Assembly (NCBI GenBank): GCA_024401025.1
Contig: JAKSLV010000017.1
Location: 1-33,684, forward strand
DNA: 33,684 bases
From: Bacteroidales bacterium
Lineage (GTDB): Bacteria; Bacteroidota; Bacteroidia; Bacteroidales; UBA3824
Direction: 5' to 3'
A program made the translations under genes and the position numbers. Shown one piece after another: positions 8,612-16,612 of the stretch; the stretch's first letter is position 1, and each line of letters opens with the position of its first letter. The notes below the pieces were generated by a model. It was not told the DNA's origin. It did no database searches and saw only the letters and a program-made list of their open reading frames with translations.

Positions 8612-9346
8612 CTATTTATAGGCTTGGCACTGCGAGTGGCCTCCGCCTATCTTGAACGACAATACCACTCCTATGAAGGAATACCAGTCGTCGTTGCCCA
8701 GGAACGATCTCTGCTTGGCAGCCTCCTCGCCGAAAGATATGTCGTAATAGTCGTGGCCGATGTTGTCGAGCAGGTCGCTGAACAGTTTCCTGTATTTCCA
8801 CTCGGCCGACAGCGTAACCACGTTGTTCGGGCAATACTTTACGCCCACGCCAAACGGAATGCAGAACCTGAGACCCTCGCCCGGAAACGAAGCCACGGCA
8901 AGGCCCGGACCTCCTGCAATGTATGGCGTAAAGCAGTGACGCTCGTCGCCCGGTATCAGGGGCATGAAGTTGATCTCGCCCTGAAGCGACATCTCCACCA
9001 GCTCGTTCTCGAAACTGGCTCCGCGCTTCTGCTGAAACTCGTTGTCGAAATCGGCGTCGTTGCCCTTAAACTTGCACCAGATGGTCTGGAATGTAATGCC
9101 TATGCGCTCGTTGAAAACGTGCCTGAGGTTGAAACCCAGAGCCGGCCTAGGATTGTACATGAGCTGCTGAGGGTTGATCTCGCCGTTGTAGGTGCCCACG
9201 CCGGCAAAGAGACCCACCTCGTCGTGCTGATTGCGCTGCGCCTGGGCCTGGCCGGGCATCGCCATCATGCATCCCAGCATTACAAATGCAAAGATAAGAG
9301 AAACTTTCAGTTTCTGTGCTTTAAAAAATCTTAATTTAACTTTCAT
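8612..9346 (-). CDS. DUF6089-type outer-membrane beta-barrel protein
   Basis: A 244-residue secreted protein. The N-terminus is a signal peptide with a basic start and hydrophobic core, ending near GQAQAQ. The rest shows barrel-like features: DEVGLFAGVGTYNGEINPQ, LGFNLRHVFNERIGITFQ, FTPYIAGGPGLAVAS, and a closing amphipathic strand WYSFIGVVLSFKIGG. Proteins of this kind commonly sit just before uppS in Bacteroidota; the role is unknown. I infer an outer-membrane location from the barrel pattern. It is the first gene of the minus-strand envelope run. I could not find a convincing promoter upstream, only a near-miss of the -7 box at 9388-9395. Confidence 0.82.
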   Translation of the reverse strand: MKVKLRFFKAQKLKVSLIFAFVMLGCMMAMPGQAQAQRNQHDEVGLFAGVGTYNGEINPQQLMYNPRPALGFNLRHVFNERIGITFQTIWCKFKGNDADFDNEFQQKRGASFENELVEMSLQGEINFMPLIPGDERHCFTPYIAGGPGLAVASFPGEGLRFCIPFGVGVKYCPNNVVTLSAEWKYRKLFSDLLDNIGHDYYDISFGEEAAKQRSFLGNDDWYSFIGVVLSFKIGGGHSQCQAYK

Positions 9347-9419
9347 TAGAATATCCGTTTTTTTTAGAGAAAACTGCGCAGCCGCCCCAAATATTGCATA
9401 TCAGGGCTTATTTAAATGG

Positions 9420-10178
9420 CTACGAGAGGTTTGGATCTGTAAGCACCAGTTTCACGAAATCCACATGGATGGGGTTTTCCTCCACCGGACGCTCCATCCT
9501 TATCGGGAAAAAGCTGTCGCGCATGATCCATGTGGCCACCGAATCCATCCACATTGTGCCCGACGCCCTGTCGGGATGCACGATGTCGCCCTTTATCCTG
9601 GTGTACCTGAGCCTTTTCGACAGGAAAAACTGCCTTGGGCCAAACATCTCCATCATAGCCCTGTTGATGCCGGTATCCTCCCTCCAGTTTGGCGGGCCTA
9701 TCACCAGCAGCGGCAGGCCGTGGGTCTGAGGCAGAATCTTGTCGAAAAACTCCTTGCGGCCCAGCGCGTTGCTCTTGAACATCTCGTTGGCCCCTATCAC
9801 GAACAATATATATGTGGGGTGATACAGGTTTACGAAATACTCCATGGTGTCGCACAGGGCGTAGGTCTTCGACGTGGCGCTCACCCACGACACCACATTA
9901 AGCGTGTGCCCGTTGTGGTTGCAGTAGTTCTGTGCCCTGAACATCAGCGAGTATGCCATCGAATCGCCTATCAGCAGGATGTTCTGCGCGGCGGTATCCA
10001 GCCTAGGCTGCCCGGTGCGGGGAGGATCTATGGTGCTGATGCCTGCCGCCCCGATTATCTGGAAACTGCCGAAACACACGAAATACCACACGCCAAATGC
10101 CAGCAGGGCTGACAAAGTGGCTGACAATAAGGCCACAAGGGCCGTCTTCCGGGTGGGTCGTGTATCGCTGTTGGGCAT
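9420..10178 (-). CDS. Membrane-anchored SGNH/GDSL-type hydrolase
   Basis: A 252-residue protein with a short basic N-terminus and one membrane helix (about residues 12-33), followed by an extracytoplasmic SGNH-like domain. Block I is ILLIGDSMAYSL with the likely nucleophilic Ser. Block III is FVIGANEM with the Asn. An Asp/His pair may be given by HVD near the C-terminus. The family hydrolyses esters or removes acyl groups, often from glycans; the substrate here is unknown. The frame extends to a TTG at 10202, but the promoter at 10207-10239 would start RNA about there, so the ATG at 10178 is preferred. It is divergent from the ECF sigma factor. Confidence 0.78.
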   Translation of the reverse strand: MPNSDTRPTRKTALVALLSATLSALLAFGVWYFVCFGSFQIIGAAGISTIDPPRTGQPRLDTAAQNILLIGDSMAYSLMFRAQNYCNHNGHTLNVVSWVSATSKTYALCDTMEYFVNLYHPTYILFVIGANEMFKSNALGRKEFFDKILPQTHGLPLLVIGPPNWREDTGINRAMMEMFGPRQFFLSKRLRYTRIKGDIVHPDRASGTMWMDSVATWIMRDSFFPIRMERPVEENPIHVDFVKLVLTDPNLS

Positions 10179-10206
10179 ATTGTACAAAAAAACTGAAACC
10201 AAGGGA

Positions 10207-10239
10207 CAAAGATAAAGAAAATTTTTAATATTGCTGCAA
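10207..10239 (-). promoter_or_regulatory. Bacteroidota-type promoter for the SGNH hydrolase gene
   Basis: On the minus strand, a perfect -7 box TATCTTTG (10214-10207) is preceded by TTG (10239-10237) 22 bases upstream. The expected start of RNA near 10201 leaves a leader of about 23 bases before the ATG at 10178. It overlaps the divergent promoter of the sigma factor. Confidence 0.5.
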
Positions 10240-10259
10240 TACTTTTTTTATTAAATTTG
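10231..10259 (+). promoter_or_regulatory. Bacteroidota-type promoter for the ECF sigma factor gene
   Basis: A perfect TAnnTTTG box (TAAATTTG, 10252-10259) with TTG 18 bases upstream (10231-10233). RNA should start near 10265, which leaves almost no leader for a TTG start at 10268 but about 54 bases for the TTG at 10319. The spacer overlaps the promoter of the divergent SGNH gene. Confidence 0.5.
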
Positions 10260-10318
10260 CATCCGGCTTGCAACCAACGCAGGCAATTATAAGTCTAATA
10301 ATCAGAAACAAGCAGGAA

Positions 10319-10864
10319 TTGGAAGAACGAGAGCTGATAGAAAAGTGTAAAAATGGCAACCGTGCCGCCCAGTGCGAGCTGTACGGGAAGTACTCCGCCA
10401 TGCTGTTCGGGATATGCCTGAGGTACTCGCAGAGCCGCGATACCGCCGAGGACATCCTGCAAGACGCTTTTTTGAAAATATTTGCCTCGATACAGAATTT
10501 TGAGGGCACAGGCTCTTTCGAGGGCTGGATGCGCCGCATTGCCGTAAACACCGCCATAACGTGGTATCACCAGAATCTGAAGCATCAGCACATGGAAGAT
10601 GTGGACGACTATGCCCAGACCATGGCCAGCCAGGAGCCCAACTTCGACTCGCTGGAATTCACCCACGAGGAGCTGCTGGGGGTGGTGAACTCACTGCCCG
10701 ACGGATACAGGATGGTTTTCAACATGTTTGCGGTGGAGGGTTTCAAGCACAGAGAGATAGCCGAGATGCTGGGCATCGACATCAACACCAGCAAAACCCA
10801 GTTTATGCGCGCCCGCAACATTGTGATAAGGCGCCTGGAAGAGCTTAAAAGGACACACTTATAA
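10319..10864 (+). CDS. ECF-type RNA polymerase sigma factor
   Basis: Directs RNA polymerase to a small set of promoters, usually in response to an envelope signal. Region 2 is visible as LYGKYSAMLFGICLRYSQSRDTAEDILQDAFLKIF plus FEGWMRRIAVNTAI. Region 4 is LPDGYRMVFNMFAVEGFKHREIAEML followed by the helix-turn-helix TSKTQFMRARNIV. From the TTG at 10319 the protein is 181 residues and begins EERELIEKCKNGNRAAQ, as family members do. The frame stays open back to a TTG at 10268, and there is no in-frame ATG or GTG. The next gene, a membrane protein, starts 15 bases after the stop and is its likely partner; no canonical anti-sigma gene is nearby. Confidence 0.87.
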   Translation: MEERELIEKCKNGNRAAQCELYGKYSAMLFGICLRYSQSRDTAEDILQDAFLKIFASIQNFEGTGSFEGWMRRIAVNTAITWYHQNLKHQHMEDVDDYAQTMASQEPNFDSLEFTHEELLGVVNSLPDGYRMVFNMFAVEGFKHREIAEMLGIDINTSKTQFMRARNIVIRRLEELKRTHL

Positions 10865-10879
10865 TAATATAACAACAGG

Positions 10880-11965
10880 ATGAGTACACCAGAAGACTTG
10901 TATAGGGAAAAATTTGAAGGATATGCACCCGAGCCGCCCAAAAGCGTTTGGAAAAACGTGGAGCGCAGGCTGGGATGGAGAGACTTTGTAACGTTCCACC
11001 CGCTAAGGCCCAACATCTACTATGCCGCCGCCGTGGCCGGAGCGCTTGCGTATGCGGGCTATCAGTACGGCGCCGGGCAGGAGAGCCTCTCCCCCATAGC
11101 CATCAGCGTGCCTGCCGAGCCCACCGCAAGCATCAGCACTCCACACCAGAGCCAGCTGGCAGCCAGCACGTACACTTATCAGCAGCATCAGACACCCACA
11201 GAAACATACCAGCAGCCAGGATACGAGGATTCGGATCTGCCTGCCAGCCCTGATACCGGGGCCATGGCGCCGCTGCCCCCCGAGCCCGGATATGCGGCCC
11301 AGCATCAGCACACGGGCAAAACTCCCGACACCGCGGCCAAGGCCTCAGGCGTAATGGAGACACAGACGGCAAGCATCAGCCACAAGGCCGAGAGCCACAC
11401 CCCTGATGCCGACATGAAGAGGCACGCCGCTGCCGACGCCAACATCAGGACCCTGGGACAGAGCGCCGTAATGGAGGCATCAGGCAACAATGCAAGACTT
11501 TCGTATGCGTGGGATTTCGGCGACGGACAGTCGGCCGTGGGACAAAGGGCCGCCCACAAATACAGGCAGCCGGGCGTATACAAGGTGAGACTGGTGGCTT
11601 TCTCGAAGGCCGACAACATCTGCGACACCATAGAGAAAGAGGTTCAGATAGCCGCGCCGCAGTATTCGATAACATTCCCCAACGCCCAGGTGGCATCGCT
11701 ATCGGCCACGCCTTTTGTGCCCAAGGGCGACGTGGACGAGCTTGTAAGCTACAGGCTGGTGATATACCGCCGCAACGGACAGGAGGTGTTCAGCACCGCA
11801 AGCCCGCAGCAGGGCTGGAACGGATTCTACAAGGGCGAGCGCCTGAGCAAGGGCGTGTATGTCTACAAGGCCAGCTACGAGTTCAGCAACGGCGAGCGCA
11901 ACACATCAGGCGGCAGCATCACCCTGCTCTGGGAAGACAACACCAACCTTATCATTCACCCTTGA
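10880..11965 (+). CDS. Membrane-anchored PKD protein with type IX type-B-like C-terminal domain
   Basis: The 361-residue protein has an acidic cytoplasmic start typical of sigma-linked membrane proteins of this phylum (LYREKFEGYAPEPPKSVWKNV). One membrane segment lies at about 45-62. A Pro/Thr/Gln/Ala-rich linker covers about 65-190. A PKD-like domain has WDFGDGQ near 210 and PGVYKVRLVAF. The final 90 residues resemble the gliding-motility-associated C-terminal domain: YRLVIYRRNGQEVF, GWNGFYKGERLSKGVYVYKA and a closing SGGSITLLW. That domain normally sorts secreted proteins through type IX secretion, but this protein lacks a cleavable signal peptide. I infer a regulator or envelope sensor paired with the sigma factor. 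Its 3' end overlaps manA by 14 bases. Confidence 0.75.
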   Translation: MSTPEDLYREKFEGYAPEPPKSVWKNVERRLGWRDFVTFHPLRPNIYYAAAVAGALAYAGYQYGAGQESLSPIAISVPAEPTASISTPHQSQLAASTYTYQQHQTPTETYQQPGYEDSDLPASPDTGAMAPLPPEPGYAAQHQHTGKTPDTAAKASGVMETQTASISHKAESHTPDADMKRHAAADANIRTLGQSAVMEASGNNARLSYAWDFGDGQSAVGQRAAHKYRQPGVYKVRLVAFSKADNICDTIEKEVQIAAPQYSITFPNAQVASLSATPFVPKGDVDELVSYRLVIYRRNGQEVFSTASPQQGWNGFYKGERLSKGVYVYKASYEFSNGERNTSGGSITLLWEDNTNLIIHP

Positions 11966-12941
11966 TGTAGACCTCCAGCAGCGTGGTGTCGGTATCGGTG
12001 ATAAAGCAAGCGCCTGATATGCAGGCCGGTATCAAAACCGTATCGCCGCGCAAGATCTGCACGGGATCGCAGCCGTCGCACACGATGGAGCATCCGCCCT
12101 GCACACACATATATATTATAAAGGAGTCTATCTCCGGAAAATCCTTCTCGGTGGGCTGGCTGATGCGCATTACATTGGCGGTAAAATAGCTGCAGTCCAC
12201 AGCCTTCTGGCTCTGGTTGATATCGGGTCGGCACTTGATGGCCGGCGCGGCCTTGGCGTAGCAGAGTGCGTCGGCGGCCATCTCGGTATGCAGCTGCCTC
12301 ATGTTTCCCTGGGCGTCCACCCTGTTGTAGTCGTATATTCTGTATGTTATGTCTGATGCCTGCTGTATCTCGGCCACCATGCAGCCCTTGCCAATGGTGT
12401 GCACCGTGCCGGCCGGTATGTAGAACACATCTCCGGGTGAAACCGATACGCGGTTCAGCATGTCCATGAAGGATCCGTCCTCTATGGCCCTGAGATATTC
12501 GCCACGATCCACATCCCTTCCAAAACCATTCACTATCATAGAGTTGGGGTCGCAGTCAATCACATACCACATCTCGGTTTTTCCGTATGACTGATGCTTC
12601 TCTAAAGCCATGTCGTCGCCGGGATGCACCTGCACGCTAAGGTTGTCCTGCGCATCTATAATCTTTACCAGCAACGGAAAATCCAGGCCGAACCTGTCGT
12701 AGACCGATTCGCCCACCAGATCGCCCATGTATACCTCGATGGCCTCGGAGAGCGAGTTGCCCGCCAGAAAACCGTTGGCAATTACCGACTCGCATCCCTC
12801 CACGCCCGATATGTCCCAGCTCTCGCCACAGCTGCGCGGCACGCCACTCCTGTTTGGAAGTTGTGATATACGGCTGCCACCCCACATCTTTGTCTTGTAG
12901 ATGGGATCGAATTTTATCGGATATAGATTATTGGAAATCAT
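11952..12941 (-). CDS. manA: Class I mannose-6-phosphate isomerase
   Basis: Interconverts fructose-6-phosphate and mannose-6-phosphate, feeding GDP-mannose and glycan synthesis or mannose use. The 329 residues form a cupin-type enzyme. Zinc ligands are visible in LSVQVHPGDD, KTEMWYVID and IPAGTVHTIGKG. The conserved AEIQQASDITYRIYDYNR follows with its catalytic Arg. The start MISNNLYPIKFDPIYKTKMWGG is typical. Its own promoter lies at 13033-13063. The last 14 bases overlap the end of the convergent PKD gene, with no terminator between. Confidence 0.95.
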   Translation of the reverse strand: MISNNLYPIKFDPIYKTKMWGGSRISQLPNRSGVPRSCGESWDISGVEGCESVIANGFLAGNSLSEAIEVYMGDLVGESVYDRFGLDFPLLVKIIDAQDNLSVQVHPGDDMALEKHQSYGKTEMWYVIDCDPNSMIVNGFGRDVDRGEYLRAIEDGSFMDMLNRVSVSPGDVFYIPAGTVHTIGKGCMVAEIQQASDITYRIYDYNRVDAQGNMRQLHTEMAADALCYAKAAPAIKCRPDINQSQKAVDCSYFTANVMRISQPTEKDFPEIDSFIIYMCVQGGCSIVCDGCDPVQILRGDTVLIPACISGACFITDTDTTLLEVYIKGE

Positions 12942-13032
12942 AATTGCTATTAAATGTTATTGAATATACCGGAAAAACTTCTTTCGGTATCAAATTTGCA
13001 TTTTCGTACATCAGCGGGCCGAAATTGCGGTG

Positions 13033-13063
13033 CAAATATATAAATAATATTTGTAGAAGCAAA
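13033..13063 (-). promoter_or_regulatory. Bacteroidota-type promoter for manA
   Basis: On the minus strand TTTG (13063-13060), 19 bases, then TATATTTG (13040-13033): a full match to the housekeeping consensus. RNA would start near 13027, leaving a leader of about 85 bases. The rest of the 290-base spacer (12942-13231) is very AT-rich, and I see no promoter of equal quality for the divergent sensor gene. Confidence 0.6.
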
Positions 13064-13231
13064 AACCAAGTTGCTCACTTTTTTTCAAACAACTGATAGA
13101 CAAATAATTATAAATACAAATAAAATTTACAAAAAATGTTATTTTTATTTGCACAGAAAAATAATTATTTGTAATTTTCAAAATTGAAATATTACCGATA
13201 AACCGAACATAAATAAACGACATAAAGGCTT

Positions 13232-16024
13232 ATGAAAAAGCTAAATTTAAGCGTAAAGAGCAAGCTGAATTTTATTCTGGTTGCATCCCTGATACCGTTT
13301 GTGGTGGTTGGAATCATATTCGGCTACCTGCTGTTCAAGACCAGCGACTACGAGAAGTATGAGCAGAAGGTGGTGGATGTAAAGTTGTCGTACCTTCACC
13401 TGAAGGAGTACGAGAACTCGTTTCTTCTAAACTACCCGTCCGACAACGTCTTCTTCAAGACCACGGAAAACGAATTCCTCAGACGTTTCGACCTGGAGGG
13501 CAAGAGCCTAAACAGGGAGCTGGACGAGATCATGAACATGCCGGCCACCACTCAGCTGGAGCTCGGCGACAAGATCTATATGCTTAAGGAAAACGCGGCC
13601 AGCTATGGCGACAAGCTTAAGCTTACAGCCACCAAGATATACCAGCGCGGATCGTTCCAGACTGGCATCATCGGCGAGCTGGAGCTCTGCTATCAGAACG
13701 CCGTACAGCAAAACGCGCTGCCCCTCAAGGTGCTTACCTCTATGAAGGAGATGGAGGTGCAGTACCTCAACCGCAAGGATGTATCGTACTACAACGAGTT
13801 CCTATCGCTGTACACCCAATGCCTTGGCAGCATGCCCGGATCGATGGACGATATCGACATCCAGAGCCTAAGCAGAACCCAGCAGGACACCACCATGGCC
13901 GACAGCGTAAAGACAGTGGCCAGGATAACCGCCCCCAAGGTAATAAAGAACGCCGACAAGATAAAGTCGGTAAACGATTTCAAGAGATACTTCACCGCCC
14001 TGGTAAAGATCGACAAGGAGATTGGATTCAACCGTGAGGAAGGCCTCCTGTCGGAAATCCAGCTCGAGAAGGCCAAGCTCAACGACATCGATTCCATAAT
14101 CAGCACCATCGACGAGAAATACAACGCATCGGCCAGCGCAATGCGCAACCTCTTCATCGCCGTTATTGTATTGATGATAATAGTGCTGATATTCACACAC
14201 ATACGTCTGTCAAAGACAATATCAAGCGGAATCACCAGAATCAGCAGCTACCTTCAGCAGCTCAGCAAGGGTGTTATCCCTGATGCTGAGATAAAGTTCG
14301 AGACCAACGACGAGCTCTCCGATATGGCCGACAACCTTAACACATTCTCCAAGGGTCTCAAGCAGACCACAGAGTTTGCGACAGCCATCGGTGGAGGCAA
14401 CCTCGATACCGAATTCAAGCCTCTGTCGGACAGCGACGTCCTTGGAAACTCGCTTCTGGAGATGCGCAGCAACCTCTACAAATCACAGCTTGAGGACGAG
14501 AAACGTCAGCACGAGGATTCGCTCCGCAAGTGGGCCAACGAAGGTCTCACACAGTTTGCCGAAATCCTGCGTCAGAGCACAAGCAACATCCACGACCTGG
14601 CCAACAACGTTCTGAAGAACCTCATCCACTTCCTGGATGCTAATCAGGGAGGTCTGTTCCTCTACAACGATACCGACAAGGAGGACATCCATCTGGAGCT
14701 GGTTTCTTCATACGCATACAACCAGGAACGCAAGAAGAAAAAGAAAATCTATCTGGGCGAGGGCCTTATAGGAACATGTGCGATAGAGAAATCTTACGTA
14801 TACCTCACCGACCTGCCCAACGACTACCTCACCATAACATCAGGACTTGGCGGAAGCAACCCAAGCAGCCTCCTCATCATGCCTCTAAAGGTGGAGGAGA
14901 CGATATTCGGAGTATTGGAGATTGCATCATTCAAGAAGATGGAGCGCCACGAGATCGACTTTGTGGAGAAGGTATCAGAATCAATCGCCTCCACACTCTC
15001 TATTGCCAAGATCAACCAGAGAACAGCCGAGCTTCTTGCACAATCGCAGCAGCAGGCCGAGGAAATGGCCTCGCAGGAGGAGGAGATGCGTCAGAATCTC
15101 GAGGAGCTTCAGGCCACTCAGGAAGAATCGGCAAGAAAAGAGGCCGAGATGCAGTCGATCCTGAATGCGGTGCACAGCTCGTCACTTGTAATAGAATACG
15201 ACCTTCTGGGCCACATCACAAGCGTAAACGATTCGTTCTGCCGCACACTCAACATCCAGCGCGAGCAGGCCATAGGCCGCAATCAGGACGAGTTCCGCGA
15301 CGAGAACGACAGCTACTCAATGCAGGACAGCGACTTCTGGAGCCGCATAAAGGAGGGCGAGGTAATAAAACGTACCGACAAGTACCTTGTATCCGGCGAG
15401 GAGCACTGGCTACAGCAGGTATTCACCCCAATTTTGGATTCTGACGGATTCCCATACAAGATCCTCAACATGGCCACCGACATCACCAACACCAAGAAGC
15501 AGGAGATAGAGCTCCAGATGCAGACCGAGAAGATGACGGTTCAGGAGGAGAAGATGCGCAAGAATCTTGAGGAGCTTCAGATCACTCAGGAGAACATGGC
15601 AACTCAGCAGGCCGAGATGAACGAGATGAATGAGAAGCTGAAGGAAAACGAGGAGCACCTCACCCAGGAGATAGAGAAGTCTCAGAATCAGGAAAAAGAG
15701 CTTAAAAACAAGGTGGAGGAGCTCAACAAGCTTCATAAGGAACTCGAGCTTCAGAAAGAGGAAATCCTGGAGCAGAACAAGGCACTTCAGGAAAAAGAAA
15801 TGGTTCAGACCATGGCCCTCGAGAACGCCGACAAGAATATGGAGCGCACCCGCCTAAAGATAATGGCCGAGTTTGTATGGAACCTCGAGCGCCAGTGCAC
15901 AGAGATGGAAAACTCCGAGAAGATTCTTACAGCCGACAAGAATCTGGCTCCAGAGGTTCTGGAGTCGTTCCAGAAGGCCCACAACGAGCTCAAGATACTT
16001 ATTGCGAAATACAAGGCAGAGTAA
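13232..16024 (+). CDS. Large HAMP-GAF-PAS coiled-coil membrane sensor without recognised output domain
   Basis: A 930-residue protein. The first membrane helix is at about 13-35 and a helical periplasmic domain covers about 36-303. The second helix is at about 304-324, followed by HAMP-like segments to about 420. A GAF domain spans about 445-595 (ANQGGLFLY, YLGEGLIGTCAIEKSYVYL, LIMPLKVEETIFGVLEIASF). A PAS domain spans about 640-750 (VIEYDLLGHITSVNDSFC), flanked by two copies of an EEEMRQNLEELQATQE-type coiled coil. About 120 residues of Glu/Lys/Gln coiled coil and a short tail close the protein. I see no histidine kinase, ATPase, GGDEF, phosphatase or chemoreceptor hairpin motif. The gene stands alone. 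It probably signals through a partner protein; that is inference. Confidence 0.8.
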   Translation: MKKLNLSVKSKLNFILVASLIPFVVVGIIFGYLLFKTSDYEKYEQKVVDVKLSYLHLKEYENSFLLNYPSDNVFFKTTENEFLRRFDLEGKSLNRELDEIMNMPATTQLELGDKIYMLKENAASYGDKLKLTATKIYQRGSFQTGIIGELELCYQNAVQQNALPLKVLTSMKEMEVQYLNRKDVSYYNEFLSLYTQCLGSMPGSMDDIDIQSLSRTQQDTTMADSVKTVARITAPKVIKNADKIKSVNDFKRYFTALVKIDKEIGFNREEGLLSEIQLEKAKLNDIDSIISTIDEKYNASASAMRNLFIAVIVLMIIVLIFTHIRLSKTISSGITRISSYLQQLSKGVIPDAEIKFETNDELSDMADNLNTFSKGLKQTTEFATAIGGGNLDTEFKPLSDSDVLGNSLLEMRSNLYKSQLEDEKRQHEDSLRKWANEGLTQFAEILRQSTSNIHDLANNVLKNLIHFLDANQGGLFLYNDTDKEDIHLELVSSYAYNQERKKKKKIYLGEGLIGTCAIEKSYVYLTDLPNDYLTITSGLGGSNPSSLLIMPLKVEETIFGVLEIASFKKMERHEIDFVEKVSESIASTLSIAKINQRTAELLAQSQQQAEEMASQEEEMRQNLEELQATQEESARKEAEMQSILNAVHSSSLVIEYDLLGHITSVNDSFCRTLNIQREQAIGRNQDEFRDENDSYSMQDSDFWSRIKEGEVIKRTDKYLVSGEEHWLQQVFTPILDSDGFPYKILNMATDITNTKKQEIELQMQTEKMTVQEEKMRKNLEELQITQENMATQQAEMNEMNEKLKENEEHLTQEIEKSQNQEKELKNKVEELNKLHKELELQKEEILEQNKALQEKEMVQTMALENADKNMERTRLKIMAEFVWNLERQCTEMENSEKILTADKNLAPEVLESFQKAHNELKILIAKYKAE

Positions 16025-16057
16025 CAGAACCATCTGCCCCATCAACAACGAATAAAA

Positions 16058-16097
16058 ACAAAACAGGCTGCCGGAAAATTCTGGCAGCCTGTTTTGT
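16058..16097. terminator. Bidirectional intrinsic terminator between the sensor gene and tadA
   Basis: A perfect 15-bp stem (arms 16058-16072 and 16083-16097, core AACAGGCTGCC / GGCAGCCTGTT) with A-rich and T-rich flanks. It can stop transcription from both convergent genes. Confidence 0.85.
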
Positions 16098-16118
16098 TTT
16101 GCTAAAGCAAAGGAAGAA

Positions 16119-16583
16119 TCAGCGCTTGCGGCCAAAGAAATCTTTGAGAAGGTCGCTACATTCCTTCTCCAGCACACCAGACTCCACCTTGGTTTTGGGA
16201 TGCAAAAGCGTCATAGAATTGGCCCTGATGCAGTTGTCGACAAGCTTGTAGCCGCGTTTTGAATCCGACGCGCCATACACGATGCGCCCTATCTGCGACC
16301 AAGCCAAAGCTCCGGCACACATCACGCAGGGCTCCAACGTAACATAAAGCGTGGCATCAGGAAGATATTTGCCCCCCATGGAGCTTGCTATTGTGATGGC
16401 CTGCATCTCGGCATGTGCCGTTACGTCGTTGAGTCGCTGAGTAAGATTGTGGGCACGTGCCACAATACGGCCATTGGCCACCACAACGGCGCCAACAGGT
16501 ATCTCGTCGTCATCGAAAGCCAGCCTGGCCTCGGCCAATGCCGCGCGCATGAAACGCTCGTCGTCTGTCTCCTTCTCGTCCAT
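16119..16583 (-). CDS. tadA: tRNA adenosine(34) deaminase (TadA-type nucleoside deaminase)
   Basis: Converts A34 to inosine in tRNA-Arg(ACG). The 154-residue protein has the zinc-dependent deaminase signature: HAEMQAI with the His ligand and catalytic Glu near residue 56, and LEPCVMCAGAL with the two Cys ligands near 88. DDDEIPVGAVVV and RIVYGASDSKRGY are typical of TadA rather than of cytidine deaminases. A related guanine deaminase cannot be excluded fully, but the EPCVMCAGA context favours TadA. It lies 29 bases downstream of the GH2-like gene and may be transcribed with it. It ends at a strong shared terminator. Confidence 0.9.
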   Translation of the reverse strand: MDEKETDDERFMRAALAEARLAFDDDEIPVGAVVVANGRIVARAHNLTQRLNDVTAHAEMQAITIASSMGGKYLPDATLYVTLEPCVMCAGALAWSQIGRIVYGASDSKRGYKLVDNCIRANSMTLLHPKTKVESGVLEKECSDLLKDFFGRKR

Positions 16584-16612
16584 AATTAATTGTGCTTTAA
16601 TGAATTAAATTT

